From: Chloroflexota bacterium
GTDB lineage: Bacteria; Chloroflexota; UBA5177; JANWHV01
Assembly: GCA_025450255.1 (NCBI GenBank)
Contig: JANWHV010000040.1
Location: 1-5,517, forward strand
Length of the DNA: 5,517 nt
Reading direction: 5' to 3'
Positions 1 to 4,797 of the stretch are shown here, piece after piece. Position numbers and translations under genes: made by a program. The notes under the pieces are model-generated. The model searched no databases. It saw only the letters and a list, made by a program, of their open reading frames with translations, and was not told the origin of the DNA. Positions within the stretch are counted from its first letter, which is position 1, and every line of letters starts with the position of its first letter.

Positions 1-119
1 CCAGGAGGCATGTAGGTAAGCTGGTCCCAGGACAGGACCTCGATGGCATGATGGATATCGACGATCTCCCGCAATTCACTCTTCAAATGACCGAGAGCGC
101 CATTGATTGAGGCGGACAT
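1..119 (-). CDS. M32 family (Taq-type) metallocarboxypeptidase, N-terminal fragment
   Basis: Only the first 39 codons lie in the window; the gene runs off the left edge. The translation begins MSASINGALGHLKSEL and reaches a motif reading LSWDQLTYMPPG at residues 28-39. That motif (WDQ followed by T-x-MPPG) is the conserved N-terminal signature of M32 carboxypeptidases. These are cytosolic metal-dependent enzymes that trim C-terminal residues from peptides through an HEXXH site about 260 residues further on, which is not visible here. The ATG at 119-117 is preceded by AGGAG with a 5-base spacer, which supports the start. It is divergent from the SDR gene across 361 bases that hold several palindromes. 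The family call rests on one motif, but that motif is distinctive. Metal site and full length cannot be checked from this window. Confidence 0.82.
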   Translation of the reverse strand, partial: MSASINGALGHLKSELREIVDIHHAIEVLSWDQLTYMPP

Positions 120-124
120 AGTAT

Positions 125-129
125 CTCCT
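125..129 (-). promoter_or_regulatory. Shine-Dalgarno of the carboxypeptidase gene
   Basis: On the minus strand AGGAG lies 5 bases before the ATG at 119-117. A TTGACG lies a little further upstream, but any -10 at correct spacing from it would fall on this ribosome binding site, so I do not call a promoter there. Confidence 0.7.
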
Positions 130-200
130 GCTGGACGCGCACGGCGTCAACTGCTAGGCGCATGGCGTATAGACGCGCATGCTCCAACTCCTATCGGAAA

Positions 201-220
201 CCCTGGCATACATGCCAGGG
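201..220. repeat. Perfect 9-bp inverted repeat with 2-base spacer (operator candidate)
   Basis: CCCTGGCAT at 201-209 and its exact reverse complement ATGCCAGGG at 212-220 flank the two bases AC. The arms, at near-contiguous spacing, fit the binding site of a dimeric helix-turn-helix regulator. On the minus strand it lies about 80 to 100 bases before the carboxypeptidase start, with a TATACG-like -10 (171-166) between it and the gene. No T-run follows on either strand, which argues against an intrinsic terminator. The binding protein is unknown. Confidence 0.6.
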
Positions 221-290
221 AGCCTCACCATAACGCCCAGCGCGGTCTTCAGGCCGCGACTTTGCTGCCTAACCCGATCTGGGATTCTTC

Positions 291-306
291 CGGCTTGTCG
301 AAGCCG
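291..306. repeat. Short perfect hairpin (6-bp stem, 4-base loop)
   Basis: CGGCTT at 291-296 and AAGCCG at 301-306 are perfect complements around GTCG. It is not followed by a T-rich stretch on either strand, so it is not a standard terminator. It could be a structural element or chance in GC-rich sequence. Confidence 0.4.
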
Positions 307-364
307 CTCACCCCGCATCCCGCATCGTAGCCAGACTGCAACAGCAAAAATGGCTTGGCGCCCG

Positions 365-389
365 TGACGAACCCTCGTCAAAGTATAGC
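365..389 (+). promoter_or_regulatory. Candidate operator plus weak -10 element upstream of the SDR gene
   Basis: TGACGA at 365-370 and TCGTCA at 375-380 form a perfect 6-bp inverted repeat around ACCC. Four bases later TATAGC at 384-389 resembles a sigma-70 -10 hexamer. The palindrome would then sit over the -35 and spacer zone, the usual place for a repressor site. The -35 itself is poor, so the promoter part of this call is tentative. If correct, the SDR transcript would carry an untranslated leader of about 85 bases. Confidence 0.35.
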
Positions 390-444
390 AACGCGCTCAC
401 TTGTGGTCCGGCGCTACACTCCAGGTAACGGCGCGAGATTGCTT

Positions 445-457
445 GCGCCGGTGGCGC
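445..457 (+). repeat. Small GC hairpin in the putative SDR leader
   Basis: GCGCC at 445-449 and GGCGC at 453-457 are complementary around GGT. It sits about 10 bases before the GGGGAG ribosome binding site. A stem this small and GC-rich may be fortuitous. Confidence 0.3.
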
Positions 458-466
458 GAATTGGGT

Positions 467-472
467 GGGGAG
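467..472 (+). promoter_or_regulatory. Shine-Dalgarno of the SDR gene
   Basis: GGGGAG lies 8 bases before the ATG at 481 and settles the start against the upstream in-frame ATG at 355. The spacer and start codon overlap a 10-bp palindrome, ATCGATCGAT at 473-482. Confidence 0.65.
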
Positions 473-480
473 ATCGATCG

Positions 481-1251
481 ATGGATCTTGGCATTCGCGA
501 CAAAGTCGCGCTGGTAAGCGCGTCCAGCAAGGGCATTGGCCGCGCGGCCGCCGAGGCGCTGGCCCAGGAAGGGACGCGGCTGATGCTTTGCGCGCGCGAT
601 GCGCAAACCCTGGAGGCGACGGCGGCGGAAATCCGCGATCGCCATGGCGTGCAGGTGGTGTCGCTCGCGCTCGATCTGCGCGACGGCGCCGCTATTGAGC
701 GTTTGGTGCGCGACACGGTGGTGTACTTCGGCCGCCTGGATATCCTGGTGAACAACACCGGCGGCCCGCCGGCCGGGCCTTTCGAGTCGCACGACGACGC
801 GGCCTGGCAAACAGCGTTCGAGACCCTGCTGCTCAGCGTGGTGCGGATGACGCGCCTGGCTCTGCCGGAGATGCGGCGGCGCCAGTGGGGGCGAATCGTC
901 ACCGTAACCTCCACGGCCGTCAAGCAGCCAATCCCAAATCTGGTGCTCTCGAACGCGCTCCGCGCCGCGGTCACCGGCTTGACCAAGACCCTGGCCAGTG
1001 AGGTCGCCCGAGACGGCATTACCGTAAATACCGTGGCGCCCGGGCGCATTCTTACCGACCGCCTGACCAGCCTGTACGGCGGCGATGCCGAAACGACCAG
1101 GCGCGAGGCGGTGGGCGAGGTTCCGGCGGGGCGCGTCGGCGAGCCGAGCGACATGGGGAACGCGATCGCGTACCTGTGTAGCGAACGCGCCGGATACATC
1201 ACCGGTACGACCTTGCAAGTCGACGGCGGGCTGGTGCGCGGCCTGTTATAG
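481..1251 (+). CDS. SDR family oxidoreductase, FabG-like subgroup with degenerate active site
   Basis: This 256-residue protein has classic short-chain dehydrogenase length and a Rossmann fold. The nucleotide-binding glycine motif is SASSKGIG at 13-20 (canonical TGxxxGIG), followed by D65, NNTG at 91-94, the serine strand GRIVTVTS ending at S144, VAPG at 185-188 and a C-terminal ITGTTLQVDGG. The active site is unusual. At the tetrad positions N-S-Y-K I read L116, S144, S157 and R161, so the YxxxK motif is SxxxR. This fits the 'BKR-like' SDR subgroup, which keeps GGPPxGPF and PNLVLSN motifs and is known for imperfect cofactor and catalytic motifs. The substrate cannot be inferred. The ATG at 481 has GGGGAG 8 bases upstream. 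An in-frame ATG at 355 would add 42 residues unlike the family, so I reject it. The gene converges on the LuxR-type gene. Confidence 0.9.
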   Translation: MDLGIRDKVALVSASSKGIGRAAAEALAQEGTRLMLCARDAQTLEATAAEIRDRHGVQVVSLALDLRDGAAIERLVRDTVVYFGRLDILVNNTGGPPAGPFESHDDAAWQTAFETLLLSVVRMTRLALPEMRRRQWGRIVTVTSTAVKQPIPNLVLSNALRAAVTGLTKTLASEVARDGITVNTVAPGRILTDRLTSLYGGDAETTRREAVGEVPAGRVGEPSDMGNAIAYLCSERAGYITGTTLQVDGGLVRGLL

Positions 1252-1257
1252 CGATAT

Positions 1258-1902
1258 TTACAGCAGAATCAGGCCGTGGCGAGCGGCGATCGTGACCGCC
1301 TCCGTCCGGCTGGCGGCGTGCAACTTTGACATAATCGCGCCGACGTGGAACTTGACCGTGTGCTCGCTGATGCCCAAACGCCGCGAGATCATCTTATTGC
1401 CCAGGCCCTCGCTCACGTGGCGCAGCACCTCGATTTCGCGCGGGGTCAGGGCCTCGGCGCTCTCGCTCGCCGGCACGGCAAGACGCGACGGCTGCTCGCT
1501 CGGCAACATGGCCTGGACGGTGGCCGCGTTGAGTACAACCAGACCAAGGCCGGCCCCAGTCACCGCCGCCGCGATCTCGGCCGCCGCCGTGTCCCGAGCC
1601 AGGATGCCGCGTACGCCCGCGCGCAGCGCGTCCTGCGTCCAGCTTTCGCTGGCGTCGCAGAGCAACACCACGCCGATGCCGCCGGATTGCTCCGCCAATT
1701 GCCAGACGGCCGCGGCCAGCTCATCCGCCGCCGTTTCCAGCTCGACCAGCACGACGTCCGGTTGCAGCGACGCGGCCAGCGAGAGAAGCGCTTCCCCGCC
1801 GGCCGCGTCGCCCAGCACCACGAGGCCGCTTTCCACCCGCTGTACCGCTGCCAGCCCGGCCCGCGCGGTCGGGGAGGCCGCGGCGACGAGCGTGCGGATC
1901 AT
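1258..1902 (-). CDS. NarL/LuxR-type regulator with phosphorylation-incompetent receiver
   Basis: This 214-residue protein has response-regulator architecture: a receiver-like domain at about 2-120, a linker, and a LuxR-type helix-turn-helix at about 150-212. The DNA-binding part is well conserved, with LTPREIEVL at 152-160 and ISEHTVKFHV at 178-187. The receiver keeps its fold signature but has lost its chemistry. The acidic pair after the first strand is A8-A9, the phospho-acceptor position is E54 (PDVVLVE), the conserved Thr/Ser position is C82, the only cysteine I see, and the conserved Lys is R103. I infer phosphorylation-independent DNA binding, perhaps permanently active-like or ligand-controlled. 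The ATG overlaps the upstream protease stop as ATGA, with GGAGG 4 bases before it, so translation is coupled. It is the last gene of the operon and is probably a regulator of it. Confidence 0.9.
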   Translation of the reverse strand: MIRTLVAAASPTARAGLAAVQRVESGLVVLGDAAGGEALLSLAASLQPDVVLVELETAADELAAAVWQLAEQSGGIGVVLLCDASESWTQDALRAGVRGILARDTAAAEIAAAVTGAGLGLVVLNAATVQAMLPSEQPSRLAVPASESAEALTPREIEVLRHVSEGLGNKMISRRLGISEHTVKFHVGAIMSKLHAASRTEAVTIAARHGLILL

Positions 1903-2807
1903 CTGGCCTCCGCCTCGCGCTCGCCAAGTATCGCGGTCACGTCCTTCACGCCGCCGCCACGGATTATGCGCAGCGGTAGCGGCGTGCCCACCACGCTATC
2001 CCGTAAGATGCCGATGAACGCGTCCTGGTCGACCAGGCTCCTGGCGCCGGCCGCAATCAGGATGTCTCCGGGCAACAGTCCGTTGCGCGCCGCCGGACCT
2101 CCTTCGACCACCGAGAGCACCATCAACCCCGTTTCCTGGCCGGTTCCCGTTTGCGCGCTGAAGTCCGCGCCCAGGCGTACCACCACGGTCTGGACACCCA
2201 GAAAGGCGGGCTTCGTTTTACCGGCGATGAAGCGTTGCACGGTATTGCTGGGGATTGCCAGGGCAAGGCCGCCGGCCACCATACTATTGATGCCGATCAC
2301 CTTGCCCCGCGCATCGACCAGCGGCCCGCCGGAGTTTCCCGGCAACAGGCTGAGATCGGCGTGAATCCACCTCTGCTCGGGGTTTTCGGCGTTGGCGGAT
2401 CCTACCATGTGTACGATGCCCACCGAAAGGGCGCCCTTAATTCCCAGCGGATGTCCCATGGCCAGCACCACCTGGCCGACGCGTAAGGTCGAGGAATCGC
2501 CGATCTGGGCGGGGCGCAAATCCCCAGCCTCGACACGGAGAGCCGCCAGATCGCGCTCGGCGTCGCGATCCGTGACCCTGGCCGGCAACACTCTGCCGTC
2601 GGCCAGCACCACCTCCGTGGCGTCTCCGCGCACCACATGGTTGTTGGTGACAATCAAGCCGCCGGATTGCCAGATGACGCCTGACCCGCTGCCGTGCCCC
2701 TCGGCGCGGACCTCCACGGTGGCGGCACGCAGGTCCGCGGCAAGGCGCGCCATGGCGGCGTTCATACCCGGCGCGTGCGCTATGTGCTCTTGAACGATCG
2801 TTGCCAT
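1899..2807 (-). CDS. HtrA-like (S1C) trypsin-fold serine protease with PDZ domain, no signal peptide
   Basis: This 302-residue protein has a chymotrypsin-fold protease domain (about 17-200) and one PDZ domain (about 203-298). The triad is intact: H57 in TNNHVV, D86 in RDLAALRV and S159 in GNSGGPL. The substrate-loop strand LALAIPSN is at 181-188. DegP/HtrA proteins usually carry a signal peptide or membrane anchor and act in the envelope. Here the protease domain begins almost at once after a hydrophilic N-terminus (MATIVQEHIAHAPG) with no hydrophobic segment, so a cytoplasmic location is inferred. The PDZ module (GLMVLSVVEGGPAA, then LLPGDIL) should bind C-termini or exposed peptides and gate activity. 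It is the second gene of the operon, 45 bases after its paralogue and overlapping the regulator by 4. The start has only a weak purine stretch, so it may depend on upstream translation. M15 is a less likely start. Confidence 0.9.
   Translation of the reverse strand: MATIVQEHIAHAPGMNAAMARLAADLRAATVEVRAEGHGSGSGVIWQSGGLIVTNNHVVRGDATEVVLADGRVLPARVTDRDAERDLAALRVEAGDLRPAQIGDSSTLRVGQVVLAMGHPLGIKGALSVGIVHMVGSANAENPEQRWIHADLSLLPGNSGGPLVDARGKVIGINSMVAGGLALAIPSNTVQRFIAGKTKPAFLGVQTVVVRLGADFSAQTGTGQETGLMVLSVVEGGPAARNGLLPGDILIAAGARSLVDQDAFIGILRDSVVGTPLPLRIIRGGGVKDVTAILGEREAEAR
1907..1911 (-). promoter_or_regulatory. Shine-Dalgarno of the LuxR-type gene inside the protease reading frame
   Basis: On the minus strand GGAGG sits within the last codons of the upstream protease, 4 bases before the ATG at 1902-1900. 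With the ATGA stop-start overlap at 1902-1899 it indicates translational coupling of protease and regulator. Confidence 0.7.
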
Positions 2808-2852
2808 CTTAACTTAATCCCGTCTATTGTGCCTGTCGCCAATTGCAACGTG
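2808..2852 (-). other. 45-base spacer between the two protease genes
   Basis: The spacer is too short for a strong terminator and none is visible. On the minus strand TTGCAA followed after 16 bases by TAGACG could be a poor internal promoter. No good Shine-Dalgarno precedes the downstream ATG; only GGGATTAAGTTAAG is present. Co-transcription of the two genes is the simplest reading. Confidence 0.45.
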
Positions 2853-3773
2853 TTAGCGCTCGCCAACCGTGATACTCAGGGTCTGAAACTCGCCGCCGCG
2901 GATTAGTTTCGCGGCAAGAATCTTGCCGACGCTTTCAGGGTCGAGCAGGCTTTGCACCTGGCTCGTGTCGTCCACGGTCTTCTCATTTAGCGATACCAGA
3001 ATGTCGCCGAGCAGGAAGCCGCCCTTCGCGGCGGGTCCGTCCCCATCCACGGTCACCAGCATCAGCCCGCTCGTTTGCGTCAAGCCGAGCCGCGTGCCGA
3101 GGTCGCTCGGTAGCTGCACGGGTTGGAGCCCGACGCCCAGATAGCCGCGGCTGATGTGGCCGCGCGCCAGCAGCGCATCGCTCACGCGCTTGATTGTCTC
3201 GGTCGGAATGGTCAGCGAATGGCCGCGTGACAATCCCGACGTATTGATGCCGACCACGCGGCCGGATACGTCGACCAGCGGGCCGCCCGAAAAGCCCGGA
3301 TACAGCGTCAGGTCAGTGCGGATAAGCGAGTCGAGCGTGCCGCCCCGCCACGTGCGCCAACTGCCGCCGATCGCGCTGACAATGCCGATGCTCGCCGCGA
3401 GCCCCTGGCCGCCGGGCCGGGCCACCGCCAGGGCAAGCTGCCCGACACGGAGCGACGCGGACTCGGCGATCGTCGCCGCCGTCAGATCCTTGTTCTCGAC
3501 GCGCAGCACGGCAAGATCCGTGCCGGGGTCGCGCCCGGCCAGCGTGGCCTTCACCTCCTGGCCGCCGGCCAGCATTACCTTGATGTCTTCCTCGTTCTCG
3601 ATGATGTGGTCGGCGGTGACGACGACCCCCGGCGCCCAGACGACGCCTCCCGCCGCGACGTGCCGCCGCGCGCGGACGGCGACGATACTCTTCCCCGCCA
3701 GCTCGACCGCATTCGCCAACTCATCGGAAATACCGGCGAGAACGCCGGTCTGTGCTTCTGCTTGCGCGCTCAT
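2853..3773 (-). CDS. HtrA-like (S1C) serine protease with PDZ domain, paralogue and first gene of the operon
   Basis: This 306-residue protein is clearly related to the next gene. It has the same order of protease domain (about 20-205) and PDZ domain (about 210-306), the same position for D86, RVE at 91-93 and LRVGQ at 108-112, and the same GER near the C-terminus. The triad is present: H56 in TADHII, D86 in GTDLAVLRV and S162. The serine motif is GFSGGPL rather than GNSGGPL, so the residue just before the nucleophile is Phe, which borders the oxyanion hole. There is no signal peptide or membrane segment; the N-terminus MSAQAEAQTGVLAG is hydrophilic. The two genes look like a tandem duplication that has diverged and may form mixed oligomers. 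The ATG at 3773 has AGAGGG 7 bases before it, inside a hairpin. The stop is TAA. Confidence 0.9.
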   Translation of the reverse strand: MSAQAEAQTGVLAGISDELANAVELAGKSIVAVRARRHVAAGGVVWAPGVVVTADHIIENEEDIKVMLAGGQEVKATLAGRDPGTDLAVLRVENKDLTAATIAESASLRVGQLALAVARPGGQGLAASIGIVSAIGGSWRTWRGGTLDSLIRTDLTLYPGFSGGPLVDVSGRVVGINTSGLSRGHSLTIPTETIKRVSDALLARGHISRGYLGVGLQPVQLPSDLGTRLGLTQTSGLMLVTVDGDGPAAKGGFLLGDILVSLNEKTVDDTSQVQSLLDPESVGKILAAKLIRGGEFQTLSITVGER

Positions 3774-3778
3774 CGCAC

Positions 3779-3799
3779 GTCCCTCTTCCCGCTAGGGAC
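3779..3799 (-). promoter_or_regulatory. Hairpin covering the Shine-Dalgarno of the first protease gene
   Basis: On the minus strand GTCCCT (3799-3794), a 9-base loop and AGGGAC (3784-3779) form a perfect 6-bp stem. The second arm overlaps the AGAGGG ribosome binding site (3786-3781), so folding would hide it from ribosomes. This could lower or control initiation of the lead gene. It is a visible pairing; the regulatory role is inferred. Confidence 0.5.
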
Positions 3800-3805
3800 C
3801 GGCCC

Positions 3806-3850
3806 GCGCCCGACCGTGCGCACCTATAGTGCTCGCTCACGATCGGGCGC
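3806..3850. promoter_or_regulatory. 45-bp imperfect palindrome upstream of the protease operon
   Basis: On the plus strand the left arm GCGCCCGACCGTG (3806-3818) pairs with the right arm CACGATCGGGCGC (3838-3850) with one mismatch, which is a G-U wobble in minus-strand RNA. Inside, GCAC (3820-3823) and GTGC (3829-3832) form a nested stem around CTATA. It ends 32 bases before the lead gene's ATG. A minus-strand TATAGG lies at its centre, so it may be an operator over a -10 element. Alternatively it is a leader RNA structure. No T-run follows on either strand, so an ordinary terminator is unlikely. Confidence 0.55.
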
Positions 3851-3877
3851 ATCCGGTACCCACCACCTTTGACCCGC

Positions 3878-3892
3878 GGCGCCCGCGGCGCC
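3878..3892. repeat. GGCGCC-CGC-GGCGCC repeat
   Basis: The self-complementary hexamer GGCGCC occurs twice, at 3878-3883 and 3887-3892, separated by CGC, giving both a direct repeat and a 6-bp hairpin. It lies between the 3D-domain gene and the protease operon. Without a T-run it is at best a weak terminator stem for the upstream 3D gene, and it may simply reflect GC-rich sequence. Confidence 0.35.
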
Positions 3893-4006
3893 TGGGGAGC
3901 GAACCGAGTCGCTCTCTACCATCCATGATGCACCGCGGCCGGTCACGGCTACATCGGCGGAATCGGTGGGCCGGCACCTGGACGATCGGCTAGGGAAGAA
4001 GTGGGC

Positions 4007-4735
4007 TTACCAGGTCGCGGTATACCACCCGGTGAGGTTCAGGGCGGTTTGATAGTCGGGCACCCACACGTCGATATGCGCGCCGGCCACGGCAGGGCCG
4101 ATATCCAGAGCCGTACAGCTTCCAACCCCGGCGATCGAGAGATGCGTGTAAAGGGGAATGACGTAGGGATCGACCGCGCACACGCCGGGACCTGCCTGCG
4201 TGCCGGTAGCGGTTGTCCCGGTTAGGTCGTAGCCGGTGACCCAGACCTGCATCGTATGCGCCGGGCCCGCGGGCGCCGCCGGCTTTGGCGCAACATACGT
4301 GGCTTTCGCAACGTGAGGGGTTGGCTTAGCTTTCGCCTTCGCGTGCGCATGCCTGGCTGTGTGCTTCGGCTTTGGCGGTGTCGTCGCCGTGCTGGGCCGG
4401 GGCTGGATCGCTCCCGGTGGCGTGTGCGCGGCGGCTGGTATAAGCCGGGCCGACGCGATTCCATGGCCGGGCGCGTTATCCATGAGCGCGGCGCTGCTCG
4501 GCGCGACCGCGCCGTGGGTGGCGTTCAGCGCATGCGCCGCGACTGCGGGCCTTGTTGGGACGCGCGATTCGGCCTCGCTCGGCGCGACGCGGGTTGCGGC
4601 GAAAAGAACCAGGCTGCCAAGCCAGAAACCGGCGATTGCCAGAGGGACGCCCTTGCGGAACGCGGGGCCGTCGAGTTTGAGCCTACCATCGGAAAGACGG
4701 GCCACGCGATTGTCCGTATTCTGGGCGTCTGTCAC
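4007..4735 (-). CDS. Membrane-anchored 3D-domain protein (putative cell-wall lytic transglycosylase-like)
   Basis: This 242-residue protein has a short cytoplasmic N-terminus, one hydrophobic segment at about 30-48 (PLAIAGFWLGSLVLF), a long low-complexity extracellular linker, and a C-terminal 3D domain at about 164-228. The three aspartates that name the domain are D189 (CAVDPYVIPL), D211 (ALDIG) and D222 (HIDVWV), all in canonical contexts. The 3D fold is a double-psi beta-barrel related to MltA and Sps/YuiC-type muralytic enzymes, so peptidoglycan cleavage is the likely role. The linker at about 110-158 is rich in Pro, Ala, Lys and His, and is strongly basic. Two cysteines, C186 and C207, sit beside D189 and D211 and could form a disulfide. 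The start codon is GTG, with AAAGG 6 bases upstream. The gene is divergent from the transhydrogenase. Domain confident, activity inferred. Confidence 0.85.
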   Translation of the reverse strand: MTDAQNTDNRVARLSDGRLKLDGPAFRKGVPLAIAGFWLGSLVLFAATRVAPSEAESRVPTRPAVAAHALNATHGAVAPSSAALMDNAPGHGIASARLIPAAAHTPPGAIQPRPSTATTPPKPKHTARHAHAKAKAKPTPHVAKATYVAPKPAAPAGPAHTMQVWVTGYDLTGTTATGTQAGPGVCAVDPYVIPLYTHLSIAGVGSCTALDIGPAVAGAHIDVWVPDYQTALNLTGWYTATW

Positions 4736-4741
4736 AAAATG

Positions 4742-4746
4742 CCTTT
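4742..4746 (-). promoter_or_regulatory. Shine-Dalgarno supporting a GTG start for the 3D-domain gene
   Basis: On the minus strand AAAGG lies 6 bases before the GTG at 4735-4733. No better ATG occurs nearby, and the GTG start gives a sensible cytoplasmic tail before the membrane segment. Confidence 0.55.
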
Positions 4747-4759
4747 ACTGATTCGGCCG

Positions 4760-4775
4760 CTGCCGTAGCCGGCAG
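4760..4775. repeat. Perfect 6-bp inverted repeat in the divergent intergenic region
   Basis: CTGCCG (4760-4765), TAGC, CGGCAG (4770-4775) form a 6-bp stem with a 4-base loop. It lies in the predicted leader of the 3D-domain gene, 13 bases upstream of its Shine-Dalgarno. It is followed directly on the plus strand by a direct repeat, TCACGG at 4776-4781 and 4783-4788. It could be an operator or a leader hairpin. Confidence 0.4.
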
Positions 4776-4797
4776 TCACGGTTCACGGAAACGATTT

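Larger units (their letters stand above)
120..480. other. Divergent intergenic region with several inverted repeats
   Basis: These 361 bases separate the divergently transcribed carboxypeptidase and SDR genes. The short open frames here have no recognisable protein features, no good ribosome binding sites, and overlap each other on both strands, so I call no gene. The region contains four clear inverted repeats: 201-220 (9-bp arms, 2-base spacer), 291-306 (CGGCTT, GTCG loop, AAGCCG), 365-380 (TGACGA, ACCC, TCGTCA) and 445-457 (GCGCC, GGT, GGCGC). A TATAGC at 384-389 is a weak -10 candidate for the SDR gene, without a convincing -35. The region probably holds both promoters and their operators. 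Confidence 0.6.

Noticed and set aside
124..152. TTGACG with GATACT as a promoter for the carboxypeptidase gene
   Set aside because: The -10 would lie on the ribosome binding site and place the transcription start at or beyond the ATG, which conflicts with a good Shine-Dalgarno.
103..381. Small open frames on both strands in the left intergenic region
   Set aside because: They overlap one another and have no supporting ribosome binding site or recognisable motif.
355..480. N-terminal extension of the SDR from the in-frame ATG at 355
   Set aside because: The extra 42 residues do not resemble SDR N-termini, no ribosome binding site precedes 355, and the span includes a palindrome and promoter-like sequence. 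ATG 481 has GGGGAG at proper spacing.
397..1218. Minus-strand open frames of 273 and 262 codons antisense to the SDR gene
   Set aside because: The plus strand encodes a clear SDR through this whole span; the antisense translations show no domain signature.
1085..2364. Long plus-strand open frames of 310 and 339 codons antisense to the regulator and protease genes
   Set aside because: They are low-complexity Ser/Arg/Pro/Ala-rich translations typical of antisense frames in GC-rich DNA, and they overlap well-recognised genes on the minus strand.
3878..3892. Intrinsic terminator after the 3D-domain gene
   Set aside because: The stem is GC-rich but no T-run follows on the minus strand, and it lies more than 110 bases after the stop codon.
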